Of a DNA stretch of 64,000 nucleotides, positions 1 through 11,800 are shown piece after piece. A program made the translations under genes and the position numbers. The notes under the pieces were generated by a model. It had not been told where the DNA came from, ran no database searches, and saw only the letters and a list, made by a program, of their open reading frames with translations. The stretch lies in contig NC_065873.1 in the NCBI RefSeq assembly GCF_933775445.1, positions 8,432,001 to 8,496,000 of the forward strand. The letters run 5' to 3'. This stretch comes from Argentina anserina. Its lineage: Eukaryota > Streptophyta > Magnoliopsida > Rosales > Rosaceae. The stretch's first letter is position 1. Every line of letters begins with the position of its first letter.

Positions 1-250
1 TTTCTGTACGTATAAATAATATATATACGTATTTCTGTACGTATAATTATTATGTACGTATTTCTGTACGTATAAATATTAAATACGTATTTATGTACGT
101 ATAAATAATAATACGTAATTCTGTACGTATAATATTAATACGTATTTCTGTACGTATAAATATTAATACGTATTTCTGTACGTATAAATATTTAATACGT
201 ATTTCTGTACGTATAAATATTAATACGTATTTCTGTACGTATACGTACGA
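1..250. repeat. Minisatellite of about 28-31 bp units with TACGTA palindromes
   Basis: At least eight tandem copies of a unit close to TTTCTGTACGTATAAATATT followed by AATACGTA. Copies vary by small A/T indels. Each unit carries one GTAC and two TACGTA-like palindromes. The array continues off the left edge and sits inside the LTR. Confidence 0.85.
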
Positions 251-1000
251 TTTAAATGTAAATACAAATTCAGTAAATAAAATATACTAAATTACCCTTT
301 TACAAAATTACTTTTTACATTTACTGAAAGTAATTTATATTTACATTTACCGAAGGTAAAATTTTCTTACATTTACCGTAGTAAATAAAAATTACATTTA
401 CATTTACCGTATACATTAAATTACCAAAATACCCCTTCAGTCAAAACTAATTACACCGCCTCACACGGCGGCGCGTGTGGCACACGCGCCACCTCCGGCC
501 GGCCGCGCGTGGGGCCCACGCGCCGAGGCTAACCACGGCGCGTATCTCGCCACCGCCGCCTCCAAAACCACCCTCTTCCTTACCTTCTCCTTCCCCTCGG
601 CGTCACGCTGCCCCTAGCCTACCCACGCCCTCACACGCGCCGCTTAAAGCGGCGGTGTCCCCCTCCTCCTTCCTCCATCCCCGATCTGCAACAAATCCTT
701 CTAATCCAACACAAACACACCAAACAACCAAACAATCGACTAAATCAACTCACCCTTACCTAATCCACGCCTTGGAGTCATCGGTGATCGTCGGAGGGAT
801 GCATGCCAGCGGCGATGAAATCTGCAGACCTCGGGTTGGAGCTGAGGCACTCACGCCGGCGCGGGGAGGTGTGGCGAGCTCGAGGGTAGCTGTGGCTGTC
901 CCTGCGACGACGCCGAGCCAGGCGGTGCGCGTGACGGCGGTCCAGAGAAGGAGGATCGAAGAGAGAATCTCGATTGAGGAAGAGGAAGAAGTTTCGGGGT

Positions 1001-1026
1001 GAGAGGGAGAGAGAGAGAGAGAGAGT
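1001..1026. repeat. (GA)n microsatellite in LTR
   Basis: A GAGAGA run at the equivalent position to a longer GA run (about 59986-60014) in the related LTR 58222-60364. It lies just downstream of the predicted TATA box on the minus strand. Confidence 0.8.
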
Positions 1027-1097
1027 GCGGCGAAATGAAGAGAGAGAGAAGTGAGATGAGGGTTTCTGATTAAGGAAACCCTAATCCTATAATTACC

Positions 1098-1203
1098 TAT
1101 TTATACTAGTTTCCAAATCGGAAACTAACTTCCGACGTTAATAACTTTTACCTCCGACGTCCGATTCGAACGCGTCACATATCCACGAACTCGTATCGAC
1201 GAG
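1098..1203 (-). promoter_or_regulatory. LTR promoter: palindromic box plus TATA, 98 bp apart
   Basis: On the minus strand the palindrome CTCGTCGATACGAG (1203-1190) is followed by TATAAATA starting at 1105. Start-to-start distance is 98 bp, as in five other LTRs of the window. Promoter function is inferred from the conserved arrangement and the TATA consensus. Confidence 0.6.
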
Positions 1204-1424
1204 CTCTACAACTTCCGTGAAGAAAGTTTTCACAACCGAGCGACGAAATAAAAGTCGATAAAATCGTTCGGAAACGTAACGTTTTTCTTAATAAACGTTC
1301 CGAAAACGTTTCCGTTTTTCGTTTCAAAACATCGCAAACAATAAGTTTCATTTTATTTGAAATTCCAAAACTTAATAGAATTCAAAACAATTCACATATT
1401 GTTTTAAAATCTAGGGTTATTACA

Positions 1425-2569
1425 GCAATATTGCCATACACTATCGGAACACTAATCTCAACATCTTTGAGTTTCTTATGAAAAATCTACACAATGTTAC
1501 ATGAACTGGAATATAATAAAAACCCACAATTTATCTTTACAGCATATTCTGTCCAGAGCTCTAAATGGTAACAGCATTCTTATTAGAACAATGTAAAATG
1601 ACCCAAATTTCAACTCATATCAAAATGTGTCCTCAAGCTCCATAAAGAACCATTTGATACAACACCCAACCAGGTCACAAAGGTGAGGTTTCAGAGCTAT
1701 CTTCAAATGGGTATTTCTGTTTCAGTAAAATCGGAAATGGGTAACTGTAAAAACACGAAAGTTACCTTCTTTTCAGTGTCTTCGAGTTTAACCATCTTGG
1801 CGCGCTGAGGTTTTGGGGTGGGGGCGCTGGTGTCAGGCTGGTCTGGACCATCCATTATGGTAGATCAAATATTGCTCATGTGTCCTTGCAGACAGAGAGA
1901 GCTCTTCTCTCTTTACTCTTTACTCTTTAGGGTTTCTGGCGCCAAGTTGCAGACCACTGCGGTGTCGAAGCTTCCCTCGAGCTGCTATCGTATGCGACGA
2001 CTGTATTTCGATTTGTCTCCTTGCCGACCACTTATACTGAGCAGAAAGGGGTACTTCAGTCACTCCAATTAGAATATATTCAGTTTAAATTACCATAACA
2101 CCCTTCAGTGAAGCCTCTGCGGCTCTGCCTTCTGTGGATGGTTCCAGAATAGGCTCCTGTTTCGCAAGCTTTGGGCCGTAGTCATGCTTTAAGAATTGCC
2201 TATTCACTTGCACACATTGTTGCATTAGGAAACTGAATTCGTACCTTGGAAGCTGCCTATGCTAATACATGAAGAACACTGCCATGAAGAATACACTAGG
2301 TCTGTCCTGTTTCTACAGTTTGCATTCATTCGAATAGATGATGGGGACAGTGACCTGATAAAGGAAGCATTGAAATTGTTCTGAAGGAGATGATGCTTGA
2401 AATTGAAAACTTGAAAGTAAGCAGTCCCATGGCTTCTACATGCATTGTAATCTGCCTCAACCTCTCCTTTCTAAAATATGATGCCAAAAGGACAAAAGGT
2501 TGAGGGGAGTTTCAGCAAACCCATCCCCATACTCTGCATCGCTTATTCACACACTCGAACTTAGGCTAA
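1425..2569. other. Intergenic stretch with two possible exon remnants
   Basis: No intact gene is visible. On the minus strand an ATG at about 1858 opens a short hydrophilic Pro/Lys-rich frame (starting MDGPDQP, ending LEDTEKK near 1772) that runs into GTAACTTTC, which would serve as a 5' splice site. This resembles a first coding exon whose downstream part was lost or displaced by the LTR ending at 1424. On the plus strand 2258-2385 holds an open stretch (HEEHCHEEYTRS...) that I cannot assign. Both are weak. The rest is unremarkable A/T-rich sequence and the 3' flank of the PPR gene. Confidence 0.3.
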
Positions 2570-4006
2570 TCAATTTGTGACTTCTATCCGGCTATATGCG
2601 ACATCTTTCCTTAAACCCTTTTCTTTCATCAATCCCCTCAAATGGTCAATCTCATCCCACATTCCGAATTTGGCATACAAATTCGACAGCAGGACATAAA
2701 TACCATCATTATGAGGATTCAACTCAAGTGCCCCTTGTGCAGCCATTTTACCCAATTCAAGATCATCTTGATCTTTGCAACCATTAAGCAAATCTCCCCA
2801 CATAGGAACAGTGCAGCTGCTGTTATCTTTACTAAGCAACTCATCAACAAGCTTCCAGGCCTTGCCCAATTCACCAGCCCTACAGAACAAATCAACTAGA
2901 CAGTTGTAATGTTCTGGATTTGGTTTCAAGTTGAACTCGAGTTCCATGGACTCAAAATACTCAATGCCGAGCTGCAAATGACCGGTATGAGCACAAGCTG
3001 AGATGACCGTCACAAACGCCACCCCATCTGGATTAATTCCTTCCATCAACATATCTGTAAACAGTTCAATTACCTCTTTATAGTATCCGTTCCTACCGTA
3101 CACACCAAGAAGTGAAGTCCACATAACCACATCTCTTTTCCCCTCTCCTTTTCCAGCAAACTCGAAAACTCGCCAAGCCTTTGCTACCATCCCACATTTA
3201 CCATACATTTCAATCAAGGAACTCAACAGAAACACATCGCTCCCCACATCACAAACAGAACGGATCAAATAGCCATGTACCTGCCTACCCAATTCAACAG
3301 CAGCTAGCCCAGCACAGGCGCGTAATGCTGCGGACAAAGTGAAGTGATCATACTCCATACTCAGTGCCGGCATCTTCCGTAACAACTCCACTCCCTCAGC
3401 CCACAACTTGGCATCACCGTAACCCGATAAAAGCGCATTTGCGCAAACAGTATTTCTCATCGGCATTTCATCAAACACTTTGTCTGCATCTCCAATAAGC
3501 AATGACTTCGCATACAAGTCAATCAGAGCACTCCCAACAAAGACACTGGAGCACCACCCTGACTTTACCACATGGGCCTGGATCCCTCTACCGAAGCCAA
3601 CATCTTTGATAGAAGATGCAGCAGTTAAGGAACTACAAAGAGCAGAGGTATCGATAGGAACAAGGCTACTGTGCATGAATGACAAGGTTTTGAGAGCATG
3701 TGAATTAAACCCATTTCGGCACCAGTCGGATAATAACACATTGAATGGTAGTACGCTTTGCGATTTTACGCATTTGAAGAAGTTGGTCAGTGTCAGAAGG
3801 TTGTTGTGTTGGGGAAGGCATTTGGAGTATGAAATGATGAGTTTAGAGTGAAAATGAGGGGATATGAAAAGCAAGCCTGTTGTTAGAAGGTGTGCATGGA
3901 GCTTCTTAAGGGCGATTTGATTCTTGGTTTGAGAAATGTGGTGCATATAACGAGGAATAATATCAGAACTTTGTGTTCTGTATAGAGGGAAATGGTCGGA
4001 CATCAT
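2570..4006 (-). CDS. Pentatricopeptide repeat protein, PLS class with E-type C-terminus
   Basis: PPR proteins bind organellar RNA and act in editing, splicing, stabilisation or translation in plastids or mitochondria; the target of this one cannot be read from sequence. The intronless frame shows successive helical repeats with the family marks: FNVLLSDWCRNG, FVGSALIDLYAK, VFDEMPMRNTV, LRACAGLAAVELGRQVHGY, SLIEMYGKCG, VVMWTSLLGVYGRNG, VISACAHTGHLQLG and YNCLVDLFCRAGELGKA. It ends in an E-type region (WGDLLNGC to YVLLSNLYAKFGMWDEI) with no DYW deaminase domain. The frame stays open to 4213, but the first 69 residues do not look like PPR sequence or a clear transit peptide, so I place the start at the Met codon at 4006; a Met at 3946, just before the ALKKLHAHLL motif, is an alternative. 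With about 478 residues it is within the family range. No frameshift or stop is seen, so it is likely functional. Confidence 0.88.
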   Translation of the reverse strand: MMSDHFPLYRTQSSDIIPRYMHHISQTKNQIALKKLHAHLLTTGLLFISPHFHSKLIISYSKCLPQHNNLLTLTNFFKCVKSQSVLPFNVLLSDWCRNGFNSHALKTLSFMHSSLVPIDTSALCSSLTAASSIKDVGFGRGIQAHVVKSGWCSSVFVGSALIDLYAKSLLIGDADKVFDEMPMRNTVCANALLSGYGDAKLWAEGVELLRKMPALSMEYDHFTLSAALRACAGLAAVELGRQVHGYLIRSVCDVGSDVFLLSSLIEMYGKCGMVAKAWRVFEFAGKGEGKRDVVMWTSLLGVYGRNGYYKEVIELFTDMLMEGINPDGVAFVTVISACAHTGHLQLGIEYFESMELEFNLKPNPEHYNCLVDLFCRAGELGKAWKLVDELLSKDNSSCTVPMWGDLLNGCKDQDDLELGKMAAQGALELNPHNDGIYVLLSNLYAKFGMWDEIDHLRGLMKEKGLRKDVAYSRIEVTN

Positions 4007-4604
4007 AAACTGGATAATAATAGGCTTCACAAGTACATCGGAGTTAAATTTACATAATGATATATTATCTACTACATCAAGAGCTAATTTGGTCACTATG
4101 CACACTACTACTATCTCATTCCAACGAGGACTAGTTAAAGATGTTAATTTCAACCACCAGATTAAATGATTGCTTTTCATTTCATGCAACAAAACAAAGT
4201 TGCACTCATTCAATACCTAAATTGCTTTATTAACTGAAATCTTGATAAAATCTCCCCTGTCGGCCACTTGGTATATCTATGGTTCATACCACCAAAGTAG
4301 CGAGAATAGTAAGAAATGAGCAGAAGATTTGTGGCAGTTTACTAACTTAATGGAATTGAGAATTGATCAATTAATTCCATAAAGAGAGAACTCTATTATT
4401 TACTAAAACATTAATGAATTGGATTTAATATGGGTCTCATCTCCTCGTTAAGACTTGATTCTTGACAAACCCCCTAATTTAATACTCAAATGGGGAGGTG
4501 GGTATCAGAATCCATTTCTCTATCAGTTTTGGTATCAATTTTTATTACCAAAACTACCATAATGTAATTAATAATATTTTCAAATTGTATAACCCAAATT
4601 GAGA

Positions 4605-4605
<1 letters not shown>

Positions 4606-4641
<36 letters not shown>

Positions 4642-4646
4642 TATAT
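4606..4646. repeat. (AT)n(AC)n microsatellite
   Basis: A run of alternating AT followed by alternating AC and again AT, about 40 bp. Confidence 0.9.
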
Positions 4647-6712
4647 AATCTATGTGAGTACTTAAGGTCAGTTATTTTCTTTCTCTAATAATATTCTCTA
4701 ATTGTTTATTTATTTATATACTATATGATCAATAGGTGAAAATCTAATTGGAATTGGATTTGTCTTATTGGATGCTAAAGAAAAACAATAGTGTAGTGAC
4801 CTTTGTATGTCATTCTGCTGGTAAAATTGATGTAGCATACTAGCACTATCAGTAAGTAGAAGATATACAAGACTACATATATAGGGGTATTTTAATAATC
4901 AAATGAATTTTAATTTTGATTCAAATGGTAAGTAAACAACATTAATTGTAATTAGTATTGTTTATGTTCTAATTCCATGTTATAAGTAAATAGTTCAATG
5001 AAATTGAAATCTCCACATCTAAATCTATTTCGTCTCTCATTCCTGATGAATTACATTTTTAATAAGTTTCATTCCAAATTAGTAAACATGTCATTGGATT
5101 GGAGAACGACCAATCGATGAAAGGAGCTCAAAGAGGCTAGTTGGAGGAGTGTTCTAACTAGTATTGTATTTTACTTGGGATTGTATATTGTTACCTAGTT
5201 TTGGGCTTTAATGTGTTGCCTTAGAATCATAGATAAAGGTAAAATGATTGAAAAAGGGAGACCGAACACGGGCTTTTTTCATAAGAAAGTCTCTGGTCTT
5301 ATGAAGAGGAACCTCATTTAGGGCTTATGATGTTAGGGCTCAATTGCATGAAGATGATAAGAAAATGAGTAAACGTATTGTGCAAGATTACTTTAGACAA
5401 ATGTTTACAACTAATGAGATTCATAGAGATGCGATGGCTTAACTCAACCAGCTATACAACCTTGTGTGAAAGAAAAAAGAAAAGAATGAATTTGATGTTG
5501 AATGTTCCTGATACAAGGAGGATAAAGATATTGTTTTCTTCCAAATGTACCCTTGGACTTGACCCAACATCCTTGAATCCTCCACTTCGGTTTTTTTTCC
5601 TTTCTCTCTCATACACCCTAGAGCGGTGGCCTCTGTCTTATTAAAATCTTCATTTGACGACACCCGATTGTTCAACTGGCCTTCCGGCTATGCCAACAAC
5701 TCCTGGCTTGCTATTGGACAAGGAATAATTTGTCTCACCATGACATCCTTAGATTTGAATTGCTCGCTTTAGATAATTTGATTCTGCTTGAGGTTTTAGT
5801 CTAGATATCATTGTGGGAAGGTGGCTGGTGGTTTAGGGGTGACAGCTTTGGATCAGCGGGGCTTTGCTTTTGGTGGTTTTCACCATCATCAGCGTCATGT
5901 CGGGTTTTTGTATGGCGTTGATTAAGGCTCTACAACAATGGAGAGCATCGGCTTCAGTTTTTAGAGTGACATGCGTGTTTCATTAGATTTAGGTCTCATC
6001 AGAGTGATGTGGCCACGACGACAAAGTTGCACTAGTGTGCGCGGTGGACTTGCGGTGACGATGACTAAATTGGCTGTGTTGGTTGGCTTTCAAGTTGGCT
6101 GATCTATCTTGGGATGTTCTTGGATGAGAATTATTGTGAGTGAAGATATTCTTATCCGATATCTATATTTAGTTTGGGCTAAATTATATTGTAGGTGCGA
6201 AGTTATGTTTTTTGTAACCCTACAGGATATATGTGTGGACACTAAAAATCCTGTGACAAATAACAAAAAGACGCGTGTACAAAGTAATATAAGTTTATTT
6301 ATGAATTTTCAGGTTACAATCTTTCTGGGTATTCTTTTACAAGAATGTCTTCTGATTTGATTTCCGATAATGATTTAATTCAAGAGTGACTAACACTTGA
6401 TCTTGAATTGAATGAATTTGATTTGAACTTCTTTTCTTGTTGACGACTTGTAGAAGAAAGTTAACCAAGGGTTATAGAGGCTTGATTTCAATCGAACTTG
6501 AACCACGAGCAGTGTCACATGGTGAATGTTCTTTGGCTTTGATAGCGGATGGATCAACAAGTTTTCTTGGTGCTTGTTGACCCTCCACAAGCTTGTTAAA
6601 GAACTTGATTTTGCTTTGTTACAGACTTAGAGACGAAAGTTGATCAAGTGCCTTTTGATGTTGATCAGGTTTGGGCTACAAGTGATGCCGCATAGGGATT
6701 TGTACTCCATCT

Positions 6713-7040
6713 GAAGTTGGTGAAGAAATCGTCTATTTGGTAGTTTGATGGTTCTTCAGGAGTTTGACGAGTTCTGAACTTGAGGCTGGTGAAGAAATCG
6801 TCTACTTAGAAGCTTGTTGATTCTTTAAGAACTTGACGACTTCAGAGCTTGATTTAGTGAAGGGGGAATCGGCTACTTGGGAGCTTGTTGATTCTTCAAG
6901 AATTTGATGACTTCGGAGCTTGATTTGGTGAAGAAATCAACTACTTAGGATCTTGCTGATCTTCAGAAGTTTGACAACTTTAGAGCTTGACACTTGTGAA
7001 AGACTTAGCTACTTGGCAGCTTGTTGATTCTTCTCGGGCA
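6713..7040. repeat. Degenerate minisatellite, unit about 72 bp
   Basis: About four to five copies of a unit with the recurring words 'gtgaagaaatcg(t)ctacttag', 'agcttgttgattctt(c/t)aag' and 'tttgacgacttcagagcttga'. Copies are diverged and interrupted by stops in all frames, so coding is unlikely. It may lie in a decayed LTR. Confidence 0.7.
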
Positions 7041-8740
7041 TGGAAGGTTTCTGAACTTCAGAATGATTTCTTCGGTTTCTTTGTCATCTTCATCTACATT
7101 TGAAGTCTCCCTTGTCTTCTGCTCCTCTTCTTGGCTGAAGTCCCTCACTTGATTTTGGAGAGGGTATTTACAATGTCAAGGCTCCTCCACGTATGAAATA
7201 TTTTGATGACACCGAGTTAACTTTATTTCCTTAATCATATAATTAAATCAATTTATATTTACTGATTAGTTCAAATATGATTATTTCTATAATTAAATTA
7301 ATCATATTTAAATAATTGACTTAATTACAACCACTAAGGAATTTCACCAATTTAATTAAATGTCCAACTTCCATTTTGATGATCAACATAGATTGATTGA
7401 TACCAAATTGTCGAAGAATTTTAATACTTGATTTTAGTCAAAATTAAGATATTTTATTCTGACTATTCATTTATGTGTTGCCGCGTGTCCCTCTCGGAAC
7501 GTTATTGACTTTGTCGACTTTCAAGCTATGTATGCAATTTGTTGGGTCCATAGTCGATTTAATTATTTAATGAATATTATTTATTTCAATAAGTTTTATG
7601 TGTGTACAATAGAAAATTCATGTTTAAATTGTAGTCTATCATATGTACTATTGTGAGGGATTTCTTAGTTGCACAACTTCTTGATCCGTCTGTAAGATGA
7701 CCGTAGAAGGGTATGTGATAGCTGCATCTGGATGAGCTATGTGTCTGCAGAGCATTAATTTCATTTTCTCGTGGGTCAACTCTCTTTTACTCCTGGGTTC
7801 ACTCATCTCTCATTCTAAACTCAGAAACACAAACTAAAAATTTCAATCCTTAAACCCAGACATGGCCACCGAGATTGAAAGAGGATAATCGACTCTACTT
7901 GATTATAAGAAGCTTCCACTCTCTCCCCTTCTATATCATTAATTCTTTCCCTGAACAAACCCATTAATGATCTTTAGAAGCGCTATTTTTGCTTTTTTCC
8001 ATACCTTATTTCTATCTCATTTATTCAGAATGGACGGCCAAAAATTGCTTATTTCTTTTTCTTGTTCTTCTTCCTCTCTCTCTCCGCTTGGTCTCTCTCT
8101 TCCCGTACGAACCCAAAAACCACAACGGCTTTAGCGCCGTGGGCCGCCGCTGTCTGGCCGAACTGGTTCGGCGCTCGACCAACAAAATGTTCCTTTCCCT
8201 TTCCTTTACAAAACCCCTAAATTGCATGTGAGATTTGAGATTGATTAACATAAAATTGAGGGGAGGATAGTCAGTGTGATCTTGAGGATTCCGACGAGCT
8301 TTCGAGCTCTAGCGATCGAATCCTCTTTCCTTAGTAATTCCCGAAATCTCTACTCTGTTTATGAACTGATCTCACTCAAATGCTTAGAAACTAATCCCTA
8401 AACTTTTCCTCCTTTTGTTTTGGGTTCTGCCAAGAAACCATCATCTATGACGAGTCCTTTCTCACTCTAGACAACGACGAGAGATGGGGGACAACCTAGA
8501 GGCTTGTAGGCAGCAGCAGAGCGTGACGAGGCATGGAGCTGCAACTGTGGTGATGCAAGTGTGAGGCAGGGAGGAACGCAGTAACGCCGACCCGAAATCG
8601 TAGGATCGTTGAGATAACAATCCCACCTCATTTGCTTTGATTCTTGTAGTTTATGCTTGTTGGGTTGTCATTGTGTGGTTGCATGTTGGATTACGAGTGT
8701 TAGGAATCAAATTTAGAGGCCGTATCGGTGATTGGAGGTG

Positions 8741-10829
8741 TAAGGGTGAAAACCCTTGTTTTACCGAGCTAAGCTTACCCTTTTACTATTTTACAGCCAT
8801 GTGAAATTACTAGAGTACCCCTGGTAGATTTACTGATTTAAAAATTACAATTTCACCTTTATATGTTTACTATTAACCTTTACAGTTTTACCTTTTCACT
8901 AATTTATGACTTTACTATTTACCCATGTGGTTTTAGTTTTAAAATCAAGAGTCATTTCACAAAAAATAATTTAACCTTATGATGACGCTAATAATGACGT
9001 TTATTTATATTTATTCACTAACCTCGGTTCTCGCTCGGCTCGAGGATCGAGGACACACTTAAGTTAGAATTGTCAGAAGTAATAAAGTAAATCATCATTA
9101 CATTATTAAGTATCTTACAATCCTAAGGTGCAACGAGTATCATTCGGTAACCTAAATAGACAGTTATCGAGTATACTGAGGTTTGGTCAATTCAGTGGAC
9201 TTGGTCAACGCCATGGTCAATCTTTGATCTTTTCTAGTCAAACTAGGAAATGGATATTTGACCATGACATTTATCACACTATATATCTTTAACTTTCGTA
9301 TCGTTTGGTTGTTGACGTCTTTTTGTGATTTCAGGTACACGTTGTTCTTATTTCCAACATCGTTACTTATAATTAACTAGTAGTTAGTACTCGTTCACCT
9401 TCTTGGGTGAACTGTGGCACATGTCAGTAGGGATTAGAAACTATATTTATCCACATATGATATTTATTTATATAATCTATCAGTGATTCTGTTGTCATGT
9501 TATCCGGCACCAATTATACTTTATCTATGGTGATTCTGTTGTTCTGATATCCGGCACCATGCTTTGTTATCGGTGATTCTATCATCCTGATATTCAGCAC
9601 TGTGTCTTATGTAGTATTGGTTATTCCGTTGTCCTGATGTCTGACACTATACTATATTATCGGTGATACAGTCGTCCTGATATCTGGTACTGACCATGTG
9701 TATTACTATTTATGGTGATTCAGTTGTTCTGATATCCGGCACCGTATACTTTATCGTTAGTGGTACCATTGTCCTGATTTCTGGTACCATGACTCATGAA
9801 TATGTAGTACTAGACGCTTAGTTCACATGAAGGTGAGCCGAGGCTTCGATCAGCAGGGATGTCGATATTCCTATGGTTTTCTTTATTATATCATCCGACC
9901 ATGGTGTTAGCTCTATTTTGAACATATGGATATCTTCCTGCCTATCAATAACCAAACGTCATTTTGGTTATTCCTTCACTCCATTTTCTCACTTCCTACT
10001 TGAGCGCACATTTATATGTTCTTACATTTGAGCATTGCACCCTTATCTTATTTTCTTTCGTTTTCAAACCATTCCACGGTAGGGTATCGGCCATAAAACG
10101 TGTTAGCGAGGATGACTGCTCACCTCTTGTTTTTCCGGTATCTAGTGGTGTTGGTCTGGAGGCTAGTAGTTTGATAGCGTTTGAGGCTCGTTAGGTGCTA
10201 TCTAGTCTCGATGTTCTTACTTCACAGTGTTTAGCTTTCCGATCTCCAAGTTGGATCCAGTTGACGCAATTGGCGTACTCTGGTATTCCTCGTCTTCCGA
10301 CCTGGTTATTTACCTTCATGTCGGACCGAGTTGGCTATTGAGACTTAGACATGTTATTTGTTTGATGTTTAAGTCTTACATTGCTACCTTCCATGTCTAT
10401 TTATTTGCGTTAATATTTCATTTGCTCCTCATGTCTTATCGTTGGTTTATTTTTATTTCTATTCATAGCCTTGTAGTTTCGGGTTGATATGTAGTCGACA
10501 CGACGGGTTTAATGTGTCGGTTGCTTATTAATTCGGGGCTACTGCGAATACTGTTGCGAAACCATTTGGTTTTCAATTTTGATATATATCTTGTTCTCAG
10601 CTCTGTTTTTAAAACTATAGGAACTAAGAAATTTGATTTTGAATCAAAAGATTTTGTTTAAGATTGAGACATAGAGGAGAGAGGTTTATGAGTAGATAGA
10701 CGATAAAATAAGAGGAGAAGATATGGTGTGGGACCCAAACGAAAATGTGTTTAATTGTATGACTAACATATGTGTCGTCCGCATTTTAGCTATTTCACGA
10801 ATGTCTGGTCTCGATCATATATATATATG
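8741..10829. mobile_element. LTR-like decayed repeat, class uncertain
   Basis: The 8745-8960 segment repeats short words such as 'ttacccttttact' and 'tttactgatt' as in the LTR at 280-470. A polypyrimidine-CAG motif (tgatttcagG) occurs at 9329-9338, and a minisatellite follows. There are no long open frames. I see no PBS, polypurine tract or TSD, so element ends cannot be set; the call rests on general resemblance to the other LTRs here. Confidence 0.35.
9478..9795. repeat. Minisatellite, seven copies of a 37-52 bp unit
   Basis: Seven copies of 'tatcGGTGATTCTGTTGTCCTGATATCCGGCACC' type units start near 9478, 9524, 9568, 9616, 9658, 9710 and 9753. Spacing varies through the A/T-rich linker between copies while the core is kept. 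Confidence 0.85.
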
Positions 10830-11232
10830 TATAACATCCCTAGTCAAAGTTAGTTAATTGACATGTGTGTTATATAAGTAAATGCAGTTATGACCTGTTG
10901 GAATTTGGTTGAATAATGAAGTTTGTTTCTAGATTCACCTTATTTCTTAAGGGTCTTGTTCTGTGGAACATCTTGTTTTGCATTTGATCTTGGATGTTTG
11001 AGTTGTGGTTATCTTTGAGTGGTGTTATTATGCTCATTGTTAAATTTCATTTTAGACACGATGAAGTTATATAACACCATGATAGAAGAAAAGTCAGCTG
11101 TGATCGCCTCGTGGAGGTATCATAAAGAGGAAATTTGTTGGGGGAAGATGAATTGAAGTTTTGGGAAGTTAAGAATTAGTGGCTAAGTAGTGCGCTTAAA
11201 TTTCGGGACGAAATTTCTTTAAGGGGGTGAAA
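10830..11232 (+). mobile_element. 3' tail of a Tekay-like gypsy internal region with polypurine tract
   Basis: The last 45 bp (TTTCGGGACGAAATTTCTTT then AAGGGGGTGAAA at 11221-11232) match the usual end of Tekay-lineage chromoviruses: the pol C-terminal codons reading FGTKF followed by the polypurine tract and the 3' LTR. Upstream, a broken frame (SWRYHKEE near 11110) may be the end of pol. No other pol domain remains. This shows that the LTR starting at 11233 is a 3' LTR. Confidence 0.6.
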
Positions 11233-11800
11233 TGTAATATCTCATAAATTTATAATTATTTTATAATTATTATTCGGAGATATTTAAATTGGTAATGATC
11301 CAATTATATAGTACGAGGGAGAAAATGAAAGTGTTTGAGCGATTTATACTCAGAAACGTTACCGTGAGAGGTCAAGAGTTGATTTTTTATCCGTTAGGAA
11401 TATTAGAAAACTTCATTCTTGAAAGTTGTAGAGTTCGTTAATACGAGTTCATAGATGCGTGACAAGCTTTAATCAGATATCGTATGTGAAAGTTGCTAGC
11501 AATGAAAGTTTATTTTCCGATTTTGGAAATAGTATAAAAGGAAAGAGAGGAGATTTAAAATCAGAAAATTATTTTTTTTCCAAAATCAACTCGGTTACTG
11601 TTCACGCGATTTTTCCCTATTTGTTGCCGAATCTTTCTCCGGCCATATCTCTGTCGTCCAACGACGGAATTAAGTGAGACCGGTGGCGTTAGAAGCGTCT
11701 CTTCTTCTCCTACCGATCTGGGTTAGCGTTTGGGAGAGATTCGAACAATGATTTGTGAATAGTGTTTCATGAGCGCTCTAGGCAGTGTTTAATTAATTAT
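11233..11800 (+). mobile_element. Truncated 3' LTR of Tekay-like gypsy element
   Basis: Starts TGTAATATCTC directly after the polypurine tract and carries the palindromic box and TATA box. Similarity to the LTR at 17858 continues through the 5'UTR-like segment (gttgctagca, tccgattttggaa) to about 11720. The usual GTGACA 3' end is absent, so the LTR is truncated near 11800. Confidence 0.65.
11434..11540 (+). promoter_or_regulatory. LTR promoter: degenerate palindromic box plus TATA, 99 bp apart
   Basis: TTCGTTAATACGAG (11434-11447) is the most degenerate copy of the box; TATAAAAG starts at 11533. The spacing is one base longer than in the other six LTRs. Confidence 0.5.

Larger units (their letters stand above)
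1..1424 (-). mobile_element. Partial Ty3/gypsy LTR (Tekay-like), minus strand, left end off-window
   Basis: Read on the minus strand, this begins TGTAATAACCCTAG at 1424, the same 5' end as the other gypsy-type LTRs in the window (TGTAATAnCCCG). It shares with the solo LTR at 58222-60364 the GC-rich 'cgcgcgtg-gcgc-cacgcg' segment, a GA-rich tract, a TATA box and the palindromic box. The TGTCAC-type other end lies before base 1. No PBS or polypurine tract follows 1424, so this is either a solo LTR or the 5' LTR of an element lying to the left. The open frame at 475-1002 is low-complexity GC-rich LTR sequence, not a gene. A possible TSD copy (gcaat) lies at 1425-1429 but its partner cannot be seen. 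Confidence 0.75.
4214..8740. other. Gene-free A/T-rich stretch with repeats
   Basis: No convincing gene. It contains an AT/AC microsatellite (4606-4646) and a minisatellite (6713-7040). A stretch at 5340-5460 contains a frame reading YFRQMFTTNEIHRDAM, faintly like the region upstream of plant LINE reverse transcriptases; too little to call. About 6220-7660 has the feel of an old LTR, but no pair, PBS or TSD was found. At 7860-8240 a short open frame in a GC-richer patch ends quickly and matches nothing I recognise. The other open frames here are shorter than 90 codons. Confidence 0.4.

Noticed and set aside
475..1002. 175-codon open frame in GC-rich sequence
   Set aside because: Low-complexity Pro/Ser/Arg content inside an LTR, with a similar frame in the related LTR at 59648-60196 on the other strand; no family pattern.
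5340..5460. LINE reverse transcriptase fragment
   Set aside because: Only a dozen suggestive residues, with stops on both sides and no catalytic motif.
9478..9795. CRISPR-like array
   Set aside because: Units vary in the core and the linkers are short and related; it is a eukaryotic minisatellite without cas genes.
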